Shown one piece after another: positions 35,036 to 43,341 of a stretch of DNA of 64,000 nucleotides. The DNA comes from Enterovibrio qingdaonensis. GTDB lineage: Bacteria; Pseudomonadota; Gammaproteobacteria; Enterobacterales; Vibrionaceae. The stretch is taken from contig NZ_JAJUBB010000002.1 in the NCBI RefSeq assembly GCF_028683135.1, positions 124,001 to 188,000 on the forward strand, in the 5' to 3' direction. The notes beneath the pieces were generated by a model. It did not search any database. It was given only the letters and a program-made list of their open reading frames with translations, and was not told where the DNA came from. The translations under genes were made by a program, and so were the position numbers. The stretch's first letter is position 1. Every line of letters begins with the position of its first letter.

Positions 35036-36319
35036 TTACGCCAATAGCAAGAAGCTCCGTTCTGAGACCCAAAATATAGACAGAAGAATCGCAGTCAACG
35101 ACAGCCATTTGGGAAGCTGCAATCGTTGAAGAGGGTCGACCCATCGATTAAAGAGCAGTAGAACAGCAAATATCCCGTAGATGACCAACTGTCCAAATTC
35201 GATTCCAAGGTTGAATGCAAAAAGATCCAAAATGTTCAATCCACCAGCCTCGCCGACCAGTTCGTTAAGAACAAACGAAAAGCCGAATCCATGAATAAGC
35301 CCGACAAACGAAATGGTCAAGTAACCAAAGATCTCTTGGCGTTTTAATATCACCGCAATCGCTGCATAGAGGATAGTGAGGGCGATTAAAATCTCAATGG
35401 CAGGTATAAACCAAGTACCTACTGGTATCAGCCCATAAAGACCCATAGCGAGCGTGATTGAATGTCCGATGGTAAACGCCGTGGCACGCTTCAGTGTCTG
35501 CAGCCAGCTCGTTGAGGCAAGGGCAATAAGAAGCACAAACAGGACATGATCAAGACCAATAAGAATATGGAACACCCCATTACCCAATTGATGGGTGAAT
35601 GCTTCTAGAGGCCCGCGCTCTGGTTCAAATTGAAGATGCAATGGACCGATTGAGCTGTACGTACTTGATGTGCCTTCTTGGGAGTGTACTTGTACGATAT
35701 TCGCCAGTTTTTCAATGGCGTTTAAGTGAATGCCTAGGTCGCTATCTATCGTATAGCTGTCATCAAAGACAGCGAAGGGAACGAACAAGCGAACATCAAT
35801 ACTGCTTTCAAACAAATTACTCGCATCAGCGTCTACCACAATGTCACCGCGGGTAAAGGACTGTTCAGCGAGTTGAAGTGAGCTAAATGGTTTCCGTCGG
35901 TCGCTGTTGAAGATGTGGACATGGGTGACTTTCATTGAGTCCTGCGGGCGATTGGCATGCTTAAGGGTATAGTTATCCGTCACCAACTGGCTAAACACGG
36001 GAAATTGCTGCTCTATTGCGCTTGTATCAACGATATATTGCGTGCCTTCCTCTGTTTGTTTCTGATACGTAAAGGGAACATTCTGCAGAGAGTCAAAACC
36101 TCTCCATGATGTATCTAATAACAATAAGGGAAGCGGCATTCTTAATAGAATCTGTAAGCCGCCTTGTTTTTCTGAAATATGAATAATTCGAGGTTCAAAG
36201 TGTGTGAAGTGGGCATAAGCATTTTGAGCACTCATCAAGAACAGAAACAAGGCCACTAAGATGGTGGAGACTGCGAATTTATAGGCGAGATATATTCCTT
36301 TGTATGTTATCGCTCTCAT
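35036..36319 (-). CDS. HupE/UreJ-like membrane protein with exported N-terminal domain
   Basis: A ~427-residue protein. A signal peptide (ends AQNAYA) leads a ~200-residue periplasmic domain beginning HFTHFEPRIIHI, followed by a six- or seven-helix membrane domain with GLDHVLFVLLIALAS, TIGHSITLA and IEILIALTILYAA, the HupE/UreJ_2 signature with conserved histidines. HupE-type proteins are linked to nickel or other metal supply, but no hydrogenase or urease gene is nearby, so that role is doubtful here. It follows the VOC gene on the same strand by 60 bases. Start at 36319 has AAGGA upstream. Confidence 0.8.
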   Translation of the reverse strand: MRAITYKGIYLAYKFAVSTILVALFLFLMSAQNAYAHFTHFEPRIIHISEKQGGLQILLRMPLPLLLLDTSWRGFDSLQNVPFTYQKQTEEGTQYIVDTSAIEQQFPVFSQLVTDNYTLKHANRPQDSMKVTHVHIFNSDRRKPFSSLQLAEQSFTRGDIVVDADASNLFESSIDVRLFVPFAVFDDSYTIDSDLGIHLNAIEKLANIVQVHSQEGTSSTYSSIGPLHLQFEPERGPLEAFTHQLGNGVFHILIGLDHVLFVLLIALASTSWLQTLKRATAFTIGHSITLAMGLYGLIPVGTWFIPAIEILIALTILYAAIAVILKRQEIFGYLTISFVGLIHGFGFSFVLNELVGEAGGLNILDLFAFNLGIEFGQLVIYGIFAVLLLFNRWVDPLQRLQLPKWLSLTAILLSIFWVSERSFLLLA

Positions 36320-36379
36320 AGAGGTATTCCTTAAAAAGCAGAGGCGAAACAATCACCTCCGCTTTGTAAAAATGGTTAA

Positions 36380-36982
36380 TTAATAACGGGGATCCCACAT
36401 TCTGTTTTTGGTTGTTTTCTCGTAGCCCTGACCGTATGGGTAACTAACAATTTCCAATTGCATGCCCCAAGGCGCCATAAAATAGACCCAGGTTAACCCT
36501 TCCATACCTGTATCTGTAAACGTGTGGGGTTTCGCAAGGATCTTCACCCCTTTACTCTCCAGATAGCTGACCGCAGCATCCATATCGTCTACGTAAAAGG
36601 CGAGATGGTGACCACCAATGTCACTGTTTTTCGGGCCTGTAGTGTTTTGGTCAGGAGAGGTGTATTCGAAGATCTCAAGGGAAACGCCGTTACCGCAACG
36701 GACAAGATGAGCGATGTCGATAACAGCCTTTTTATGCACGTTTAGGTTCTCTGTCATCCAATCATCGTCGAAAGGGCCAAAAGGACCGATGGTGTAAAAA
36801 GCCTCGCAGCCAATAACATCGACGAAAAAGTCTACAGCTTCCTGCGCATTCGGCACGGTAAAACCAAGATGTTGAGAGCCGCGCATACCTGGAATACCGG
36901 CTTGGCTGGGAAGAGACATAACCAATGCTAAAAGCGCACCAATAAAAGAAAATGAATATTTATTTATCCGTTTTGTTTTCAT
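36380..36982 (-). CDS. Exported VOC-superfamily (glyoxalase/bleomycin resistance) protein
   Basis: A ~200-residue protein with a signal peptide (ends SLPSQA) and one vicinal-oxygen-chelate fold made of two beta-alpha-beta-beta-beta units: GSQHLGFTVPNAQEAVDFFVDVIG and GGHHLAFYVDDMDAAVSYLESKG. The metal-ligand pattern His...Glu...His...Glu is kept (QHLGF, SLEIFEY, GHHLAF, MQLEIVSYP). VOC enzymes are normally cytoplasmic; a periplasmic one is unusual. It is the first gene behind a sigma-54 promoter and lies in one unit with the HupE-like gene. Possible lactonase, isomerase or dioxygenase-type chemistry on the pathway substrate (inference). Confidence 0.82.
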   Translation of the reverse strand: MKTKRINKYSFSFIGALLALVMSLPSQAGIPGMRGSQHLGFTVPNAQEAVDFFVDVIGCEAFYTIGPFGPFDDDWMTENLNVHKKAVIDIAHLVRCGNGVSLEIFEYTSPDQNTTGPKNSDIGGHHLAFYVDDMDAAVSYLESKGVKILAKPHTFTDTGMEGLTWVYFMAPWGMQLEIVSYPYGQGYEKTTKNRMWDPRY

Positions 36983-37040
36983 ATCAATGTATCCTTTCAT
37001 AAATAAATGGCATCTAGTGACCTAAGTCAAAGTGATAGAG

Positions 37041-37058
37041 AGCAACAAATATGCCAAA
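37041..37058 (-). promoter_or_regulatory. Sigma-54 (-24/-12) promoter for VOC-HupE unit
   Basis: On the minus strand TTTGGCATATTTGTTGCT has GG and GC exactly 10 bases apart with TTGGCAT and TTGC boxes. Transcription would start near 37030, about 48 bases before the VOC start codon. Confidence 0.75.
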
Positions 37059-37187
37059 CCCAGCACCATTTACTTATTCTCTATTCGTAACTGATTTTTA
37101 TATTATTAAACAGGGGATTACATGAATGGATGTTATTTTTCTTTATATGTCTAGGATGAATTAGATAAGTTTTTTTAGGAGGGCTGA

Positions 37188-37216
37188 CACACAGTGTTTC
37201 ACGCATTGCTACACTG
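37188..37216. promoter_or_regulatory. Possible activator-binding half-sites for VOC-HupE unit
   Basis: Minus-strand GTGTAGCAAT (37207-37216) resembles CTGTCGCAAT found upstream of the island porin, and ACACAGTGT nearby is a short dyad (ACA-N3-TGT). They lie about 135-160 bp upstream of the -24 box. Confidence 0.4.
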
Positions 37217-37322
37217 CGTATCAGCGTTTGCCACGGTTAGAACAAGGCAACTAATAGCTTTATATTGGAAAGGTAAGTGTTGGTTTTAAAACTGTGCATT
37301 GGTCGCTTTGCACCCTTGCCAA

Positions 37323-39275
37323 CTATTCATCAGCCAGAAGATTGTATTTCTTTAGTTTCCTATGCAAAGTTGAACGGCTTATGTTAAGCACCTTAGCTGC
37401 ACGGGTTACAATCCACCTATTTTCCGCTAGGGTTTCGAGTATTTTATTAACTTCAAAAGCCTCACTTGAAGACAGATTTGAGTGGTCGACGTTAAGTGAC
37501 AATGCGGGGGTGAGTTCGTTCGTTTTCGGCGCTTGCTTAAGTAACAACTCCTCAGGGAGATCATCCAAGTCAATTTCACTCCCTTCACACACACACATCG
37601 CATACTGAAGAGCACTTTTTAGCTGTCGTATGTTACCCGGCCAGTGATAATCACATAGCGTTCTTATCACTGATTGACTCAACGTAAATTCTTGCTTAAA
37701 GCCATCGCTTATTTGTATCTTTGCCACCAGTGAATTGATGATTTCAATTTTATCGCTACGTTCTCTAAAAGCAGGTAGCTCTATATTCACCCCACTTATT
37801 CGATAGTAAAGATCTTCTCTAAACTCTCCTGTTGAAATCAGCTCTTTAAGATCTCTATGAGTCGCACAAATAACGTGAAGTTTAACTTTTACTGGTTCGT
37901 TTTGTCCTAATGGGGTTATCTCACTTTCCGCTATTACCCGCAGTAATCTGGCTTGAAGCGCTATTGGCATATCACCTATTTCATCAAGAAAAAGAGTTCC
38001 TCCATCACTAGCGAGAATTTTCCCTACTTTCCCGCCCTTCAATCCACCAGTGAAAGTCCCTGATGTGTAGCCAAACAGTTCACTTTCAATGAGGGACTCT
38101 GGTATAGAAGCACAGTTAAGGGTGATAAATGGCTTATCTTTTCTGTCACTGCTCTTATGGATTGCTTTAGCCCACACCTCTTTGCCAGTGCCGGTTTCAC
38201 CGTGAAGGAGGATGTTGATTTTGCGATTGATGGTTCTTAAACAGATAGATGCTTTTTGAACCAACTTTTCATCTTTACCCGCGCACTTCATCAGCTCGGT
38301 GTTTATCTTTGAATTATCGACTGATAGAGGCTTTCTTTTCGTGTTTCTAGCCTTACTCTCGTCTTTAGGCAATACGTTAGCTAGCCACAATCCATAACCA
38401 TTTGGTGAGCCATGGCACCTTACTGGTTTAACATTTCCAGACAACACCTCGTTAATCTCAATTCCAAATAGTGAACTAATTGAAAAGCCGATAATTTTGT
38501 GTTCTTGATTGACATTAAATATGGATAACGCAGAAGTCGTAGCCGCACACACCACACCTTCATAATCGACGGCCACGAGAGAATTGCTCTCACTACAACT
38601 TCTTGATTGCTCAGACAACAAAGCAAAAATAAGATATTCGGGAGAGTATTTCTTTTTAAAAAGTAAGGTTTCCACTTTGTTGGCTGTTTCACACACAGTG
38701 TTCAGTGCAAATCCTTGCAGCCGTTTATTCCCTTTAGCAAATGATGAAACGTCTAGAACACCGAATATTTCTCGATCAGGGCCTATTAGTGGAGCAGCAG
38801 AACACGTGAGATGCTTAAACGAGTTAGAGAAATGATCGCCTGCAAATACGGTCAAAGGGCGTCGATTTTCCAAACACGTACCCACTCCGTTGGTACCCGC
38901 GATAGACTCTAGCCATATGGAACCATTCCCTAGATTCTCGCCACAGAGTTCTTTGGCTACGTTTGAATCTAAATACCTCTCTACGACAACGCCTTTATCA
39001 TTGGTGACCAAAACACAGTAACCCGAACTTTGCGCAGTTATGCGCAGTTTATCTATCAACGGCATCGCATCGATGAGATATTCAGTTATCCGCTCTTTTT
39101 CTTCTTTTAGTTCTAATCCGCTAACCCTATCTATAGAAGGAAGTTGGTAAGAATCAAGGTGATGCACCTGATCACATCGGTGCCACGACGTTTTTATGTC
39201 GGAAACACCCGAAGAAGGTTTACGTACCATAACACGTTCAGAATTTGCATTAGTTTGCCTTGGATAACTTCTCAT
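37323..39275 (-). CDS. AcoR-type sigma-54-dependent transcriptional activator
   Basis: A 650-residue enhancer-binding protein. The N-terminus has the AcoR-like TSWHRCDQ start (residues 29-36) and a GAF-like sensor (about 85-200), then a linker/PAS-like part, the AAA+ domain with Walker A GETGTGKE (359-366), Walker B GGTLFLDEIGD (425-435), and a C-terminal Fis-type HTH (TRAAKVLNISRSTLHRKLKKY). The sigma-54 contact loop reads GTFTGG (406-411) where GAFTGA is normal. AcoR proteins activate acetoin-dehydrogenase operons. Here sigma-54 promoters lie on both sides, so the targets are almost certainly the VOC-HupE unit, the E1-E2 operon and the porin. Start has AAGGA. Confidence 0.92.
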   Translation of the reverse strand: MRSYPRQTNANSERVMVRKPSSGVSDIKTSWHRCDQVHHLDSYQLPSIDRVSGLELKEEKERITEYLIDAMPLIDKLRITAQSSGYCVLVTNDKGVVVERYLDSNVAKELCGENLGNGSIWLESIAGTNGVGTCLENRRPLTVFAGDHFSNSFKHLTCSAAPLIGPDREIFGVLDVSSFAKGNKRLQGFALNTVCETANKVETLLFKKKYSPEYLIFALLSEQSRSCSESNSLVAVDYEGVVCAATTSALSIFNVNQEHKIIGFSISSLFGIEINEVLSGNVKPVRCHGSPNGYGLWLANVLPKDESKARNTKRKPLSVDNSKINTELMKCAGKDEKLVQKASICLRTINRKINILLHGETGTGKEVWAKAIHKSSDRKDKPFITLNCASIPESLIESELFGYTSGTFTGGLKGGKVGKILASDGGTLFLDEIGDMPIALQARLLRVIAESEITPLGQNEPVKVKLHVICATHRDLKELISTGEFREDLYYRISGVNIELPAFRERSDKIEIINSLVAKIQISDGFKQEFTLSQSVIRTLCDYHWPGNIRQLKSALQYAMCVCEGSEIDLDDLPEELLLKQAPKTNELTPALSLNVDHSNLSSSEAFEVNKILETLAENRWIVTRAAKVLNISRSTLHRKLKKYNLLADE

Positions 39276-39413
39276 ATACCCATCCTTTTCGTTTTCAGCT
39301 TAATCCATTTAGCTAGTTAACTAGATAGCAAATCAGATTTATTTATCAAGAATCCATTAACAAAGTAATTACATAATCTCAGCTTTGATAATCAATTTAT
39401 TATATGAATCATA

Positions 39414-39442
39414 GCGTCGCACCTGTTGCGCCACACTGTCGC
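39414..39442. promoter_or_regulatory. Cluster of activator half-sites upstream of E1-alpha
   Basis: Three copies of a GTYGCR-type element, GTCGCA, GTTGCG and GTCGCA, occur within 29 bases, forming CGCA-N5-TGCG and TGCG-N9-CGCA dyads. They lie 75-105 bp before the -24 box, the normal place for an enhancer of a sigma-54 promoter. Confidence 0.6.
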
Positions 39443-39515
39443 ATCTCCCTGTGTCAATATTTATTTGCTTCACCAAGAATAATTTAAAAATACATATATT
39501 TCATGAAGATAAAAA

Positions 39516-39533
39516 TTGGCTTAAGTCTTGCTA
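39516..39533 (+). promoter_or_regulatory. Sigma-54 (-24/-12) promoter for E1/E2/GMC operon
   Basis: TTGGCTTAAGTCTTGCTA has GG-N10-GC spacing with TTGC at -12. Start of transcription is expected near 39543, giving a leader of about 65 bases before the E1-alpha ATG. Confidence 0.75.
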
Positions 39534-39607
39534 TTTGCCAACTGCAGGTTTCATTTATGGCCTGAAATAGAAACGAAAATATTAATAGTCACTAATGGAG
39601 AAATAAA

Positions 39608-40594
39608 ATGAAGCCAAATAAAGAACAACAGTTGTGGATGTATGAGCACATGCTCATCAGCCGCTACTTTGAGGAGTGTATTGAAAAAATATACATGGAA
39701 GGAAAATCTCCGGCATTCAATATGGCAAACGGTCCAATTCCAGGAGAAATGCACCTGTCAAATGGACAAGAACCTTGTGCTGTTGGAGTGTGCGCCCATT
39801 TGACCGTTCAAGATGTCGTTACATCAACACATAGACCCCATCATGTTGCAATTTCTAAGGGGGTCGATCTTAAAAAAATGGCTGCAGAAATTTTTGGTAA
39901 GAAAACCGGCCTTAGTGGAGGCAGAGGCGGCCATATGCACATCTTTGATGCGGAGGTGAATTTTTCCTGTTCAGGAATTATTGCTGAAGGCATGGGCCCT
40001 GCGGTGGGAGCTGCACTCTCACGACAGCTTTCTGGTAGACCCGGTGTCGCCGTTTCCTTTATTGGCGAAGGTGCTGTCAATCAAGGAGCATTCCACGAAG
40101 CGTTAAACCTAGCATCAATTTGGAAGTTACCTGTTGTCTTTGTCATTGAAGACAACGCTTGGGGAATATCAGTTTCAAAAGCTGACTCCACTGCGGTGCT
40201 AAAAAATGATGTTCGTGCTGCTGCATATGATATGCCCGGATATCACGTGTCCAATAATGATCCAAACGCAGTTTTCTCCGCTGCAGGTCGTGCAATTCAG
40301 AACGCACGTGACGGAGGCGGCCCTTCATTAATCGAGATCGAAACGTACCGTCTTGCCGGCCATTTTATGGGAGATGCAGAAGGTTATCGCCCTGATGGTG
40401 AGAAAGAAGCGTTGTTCACCAAAGATCCGATTCACAGAATGAAGTCCCAGTTAACTGAACTGTTTAATTGGACCGAAAGTGAGGACGTCGCATTGGTTGA
40501 GAAAACTCGTCTTCAGGTTGATGAGGCAATTCAATTTGCTCGTGACAGCGAATATCCATCCCCAGAAGAAGCATTAGAGAAAGTATTTGTTTAG
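39608..40594 (+). CDS. Thiamine-diphosphate-dependent dehydrogenase E1 alpha subunit (acetoin/2-oxoacid type)
   Basis: A 328-residue E1 alpha protein. The thiamine-diphosphate motif spans GEGAVNQGAFHEALN (about 153-167) to EDNAWGIS (about 181-188), and GLSGGRGGHMHIFD (101-114) is the usual phosphate-loop region. It acts with the beta subunit to decarboxylate a 2-oxoacid or cleave an acyloin such as acetoin and pass the acyl group to a lipoyl arm. The segment THRPHHVAISKG differs from the YRGHGH form of typical acetoin dehydrogenases, so the substrate may differ. First gene of the operon, 65 bases behind a sigma-54 start; ribosome site GGAG. Confidence 0.9.
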   Translation: MKPNKEQQLWMYEHMLISRYFEECIEKIYMEGKSPAFNMANGPIPGEMHLSNGQEPCAVGVCAHLTVQDVVTSTHRPHHVAISKGVDLKKMAAEIFGKKTGLSGGRGGHMHIFDAEVNFSCSGIIAEGMGPAVGAALSRQLSGRPGVAVSFIGEGAVNQGAFHEALNLASIWKLPVVFVIEDNAWGISVSKADSTAVLKNDVRAAAYDMPGYHVSNNDPNAVFSAAGRAIQNARDGGGPSLIEIETYRLAGHFMGDAEGYRPDGEKEALFTKDPIHRMKSQLTELFNWTESEDVALVEKTRLQVDEAIQFARDSEYPSPEEALEKVFV

Positions 40595-40620
40595 AAATCA
40601 TTCTTAAAGGACCTAGGAAG

Positions 40621-41643
40621 ATGAGTCAGACAAAAGTTAAAGAAAGAAAACTCACCATCGCACGCGCAATGGCAGAGGCGGTCGCTCAGGAAATGAGAAC
40701 AGATGATCGTGTATTTGTAATGGGTGAGGATATCGGTCAATTAGGCGGTGTATTCGGCAATACACGCGGTTTACATGAAGAGTTCGGCTCAAAGCGCATT
40801 CGGGATACACCAATTTCCGAAACCGCTTTTATTGGGGCAGCAGTTGGGGCTGCATCGGATGGGATGAGGCCCATCGTTGAGCTTATGTTTGTCGATTTCT
40901 TTGGTGTCTGTATGGACGCTATTTACAACTTAATGGCTAAAAACACCTATTTTTCCGGAGGTAATATCCCCGTTCCTATGGTGCTAATGACATCTACGGG
41001 CGGCGGCTACAGTGATGCAGGCCAGCACTCGCAGTGTTTACACGGCACCTTCGCTCACTTACCTGGTATGAAAGTGGTCGCTCCCTCTAATGCATATGAT
41101 GCTAAGGGACTCATGCTCGCCGCCATTCGTGACCAAAATCCCGTTGTGTTTATGTTTCATAAAGCACTGCAAGGAATGGGATGGTTAGGTACTGAGCCTG
41201 ATTCTGTTGTCCATGTTCCGGAAGAACAATACATGGTTGAAATAGGCAAAGCCAATGTGGTGAAAGAAGGGAATGACGTCACCATTGTTGGTATTACGTC
41301 TGGTGTCCACCATGGTCTAAAAGCCGCAGAGCAACTCGCTAAAATGGGCATCAATGCAGAAGTCATTGATTTGCGTTCGCTTGTTCCGCTCGATAGGGAA
41401 ACCGTTCTTAACTCCGTATCCAAAACAGGTAAGCTCATCGTCGTCGATGAAGACTATCACAGCTATGGAATGTCTGGAGAGATCATCGCTTCTGTAGTGG
41501 AAAGTGGAATCGAACTTAAATCCCCCCCTCAACGAATCGCATACCCAGATATCCCCATTCCTTTCTCAAGACCAATGGAGCAGTGGGCACTACCTAGCGC
41601 AGAAAAAATCGTCGCCGCTTATGGAAATATGGAGAGCAAGTAA
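40621..41643 (+). CDS. Thiamine-diphosphate-dependent dehydrogenase E1 beta subunit
   Basis: A 340-residue transketolase-like E1 beta protein with FVMGEDIGQLGGVFGNTRGL (about 37-56), RDTPISETAFIGAAVGAA (61-78), and the C-terminal transketolase domain GKLIVVDEDYHSYGMSGEI. The conserved Glu in ISE-type loop activates thiamine diphosphate. It pairs with the preceding alpha subunit in an alpha2beta2 enzyme. The gap to the alpha gene is 26 bases with AGGAAG before the start; two bases separate it from the lipoyl gene. Confidence 0.92.
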   Translation: MSQTKVKERKLTIARAMAEAVAQEMRTDDRVFVMGEDIGQLGGVFGNTRGLHEEFGSKRIRDTPISETAFIGAAVGAASDGMRPIVELMFVDFFGVCMDAIYNLMAKNTYFSGGNIPVPMVLMTSTGGGYSDAGQHSQCLHGTFAHLPGMKVVAPSNAYDAKGLMLAAIRDQNPVVFMFHKALQGMGWLGTEPDSVVHVPEEQYMVEIGKANVVKEGNDVTIVGITSGVHHGLKAAEQLAKMGINAEVIDLRSLVPLDRETVLNSVSKTGKLIVVDEDYHSYGMSGEIIASVVESGIELKSPPQRIAYPDIPIPFSRPMEQWALPSAEKIVAAYGNMESK

Positions 41644-41645
41644 CA

Positions 41646-41885
41646 ATGAATACGGAAATCAAAATTGCGATTGATCTTTGGGAAGAAGATGAGGAAGGCG
41701 TTATTACAACCTGGTTTGTGAGTAACGGTGGTGAGATTGAAAAAGGTGAAGTTGTCGCCGAGGTAATGGTGCAAAAGATTCAATATGAGATTTTCTCACC
41801 AAGTGCAGGCCAAGTGAAAATTATTAAAAAACCCGATGAAACTGTAAATAAAGGCGACATTATTGGGTTGGTATCAGGAGATTAA
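41646..41885 (+). CDS. Free-standing lipoyl-domain protein
   Basis: A 79-residue single lipoyl domain. Lys44 in EVMVQKIQYEI sits at the hairpin turn where the lipoyl group is attached, and SPSAGQVKIIKKPDETVNKGDIIGLV completes the fold. In ordinary E2 proteins this domain is fused to a subunit-binding and a catalytic domain; here it is a separate gene two bases after E1 beta and two bases before the catalytic domain gene. It should be the mobile acyl carrier of the complex. Ribosome site GGAGAG. Confidence 0.9.
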   Translation: MNTEIKIAIDLWEEDEEGVITTWFVSNGGEIEKGEVVAEVMVQKIQYEIFSPSAGQVKIIKKPDETVNKGDIIGLVSGD

Positions 41886-41887
41886 CA

Positions 41888-42556
41888 ATGGGTGATCAAG
41901 TTATTCCTTTAAGAGGGGTAAGAGGTATGATCGCTGTTAATATGAGGCGCAGTCTCGATGAAGCCGCCCAGTTAACGCACCATGCCTCTTGTGACGTGAC
42001 AAACTTACTTCAATACAAGGAGTCTCTGGGTCAAAAAGGGTTCAAAGTTTCCGTTGAAGACTTATTTTGCAAATGTCTTGTAGATGTATTGAAAGACTAT
42101 CCTTTCATGAATGGGCACATCGAAGGAAATAATATTTATGTGAGTGAATCCATTCATCTGAGTATAGCCATCGCCCTAGAAGATAACCTCTTGGTTGCGC
42201 CAACTATCTTTGAAGCACAAAACTTATCTTTGATTGAGGTTAACCAATCAAGAAAGGAATTGGTTAAAAGGGCAAAGCAAGGAAAGTTGTCCATTGCTGA
42301 AATGACCAAAGGAACTTTCACGATCAGCAATCTTGGCTTAAGTCGAGTTGAGCATTTCACACCGATCATCAATATCCCACAAATTGCGATCCTGGGCATT
42401 GGTCAAACCGTAAAACGGCCTATCGTAAACAGCGATGGCGATATTGAAATACGTTCAGTTGTCGGACTTTCTTTGACATTTGATCATCGTGCTGTTGATG
42501 GAGGGCCTGCTGCAGCGTTTCTCTCTTCTTTATGTGAAAGAATCGAGCAGGTGTGA
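41888..42556 (+). CDS. E2 acyltransferase catalytic domain without lipoyl or subunit-binding domain
   Basis: A 222-residue protein that is only the 2-oxoacid dehydrogenase acyltransferase domain. The catalytic motif reads FDHRAVDGG near residue 200 and the transition-state segment GTFTISNLG near 138. It transfers the acyl group from the lipoyl protein to CoA. The first residues, VIPLRGVRGMIAVNMRRSL, are where the catalytic domain normally begins, so the lipoyl and peripheral-subunit-binding domains are missing, not merely in another frame: the lipoyl domain is the preceding gene and no E1/E3-binding domain is seen. Ribosome site AGGAG. Confidence 0.9.
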   Translation: MGDQVIPLRGVRGMIAVNMRRSLDEAAQLTHHASCDVTNLLQYKESLGQKGFKVSVEDLFCKCLVDVLKDYPFMNGHIEGNNIYVSESIHLSIAIALEDNLLVAPTIFEAQNLSLIEVNQSRKELVKRAKQGKLSIAEMTKGTFTISNLGLSRVEHFTPIINIPQIAILGIGQTVKRPIVNSDGDIEIRSVVGLSLTFDHRAVDGGPAAAFLSSLCERIEQV

Positions 42557-43341
42557 ACATGGTTTTTGAAGAGCAGGTTTCTTTGGAAGTCATTGCCCCT
42601 AAACAAGGACTTTCACAAGAGTTGACCTTATTCGAAAGAGTGGCAAACAATGAACTTGATTGCGCGCTAACGATATGGCGATGCTCTAATTCTGTCGTTG
42701 TTCCTTATTCGATAAGTCAACTCGATACGTTTAGCTATGCCCAATCTTGCCTAACGCATAAAGGTTGGCCAGTGATAACCCGTCAAACTGGAGGAGATGT
42801 TGTTCCACAGTCACCAGGCTCAATTAACGTCGCATTGGTTTTCAAACTGGATAAAAGCAACGTCAGCATAGCGAAAAGCTACCAAGCACTTTGTGAGCCC
42901 ATCATTCACGCATTAGAGAAGCTAGGCGTAAGTGCTACATGCTCTGCGCTATCAGGCTCATTCTGTAATGGCGATTACAACATTACGTCAAATGGTCAAA
43001 AACTAGTAGGCACTGCCCAGCGTCGAAAAAAGGTGAAAGGTTGCAATGAAATTGCCGTACTTGTACATGCGGTTATTTTATGCACAACAAATACCTATGA
43101 ACTCTGGTCAATTGCCAATGAGTTTTACAATAAATGCAATATTCAAAAATACATCGAATTCACCAAGCAAACTTCAATATGGGAGTTAACAAGCGACCAT
43201 GTCGAAAATGAATTTGAACTAATGAAAAACATCACTAGAGACATTTCAGATGAAATAAGAAAAAACATGATAAGCAAAGAGGTATCATATGAAATTCAAC
43301 TTCAAAAAGAAAAAAGTACACTCTGTCATTCCTATCGGTAA
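42553..43341 (+). CDS. Lipoate-protein ligase A-like protein
   Basis: A 262-residue member of the LplA/LipB/BirA family. It has the RQTGGDVVPQSPGSINVALVF segment (the RR-GGG-V..D.G.LN motif in altered form) and NGDYNITSNGQKLVGTAQRRKK, where Lys in GQKLVGTAQ is the conserved ligase lysine. LplA enzymes activate lipoate with ATP and attach it to the lipoyl lysine; the obvious target is the lipoyl protein two genes upstream. It overlaps the E2 stop (GTGTGA) and overlaps the next gene by 53 bases. GTG 42553 or ATG 42559 may be the start. A long C-terminal helical tail after residue 215 is atypical. Confidence 0.8.
   Translation: MNMVFEEQVSLEVIAPKQGLSQELTLFERVANNELDCALTIWRCSNSVVVPYSISQLDTFSYAQSCLTHKGWPVITRQTGGDVVPQSPGSINVALVFKLDKSNVSIAKSYQALCEPIIHALEKLGVSATCSALSGSFCNGDYNITSNGQKLVGTAQRRKKVKGCNEIAVLVHAVILCTTNTYELWSIANEFYNKCNIQKYIEFTKQTSIWELTSDHVENEFELMKNITRDISDEIRKNMISKEVSYEIQLQKEKSTLCHSYR

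Noticed and set aside
35036-36319. HupE/UreJ-like gene as a sign of a hydrogenase or urease locus
   Set aside because: No hydrogenase, urease or nickel-maturation gene occurs in the window; gene order ties it to the sigma-54 catabolic island.
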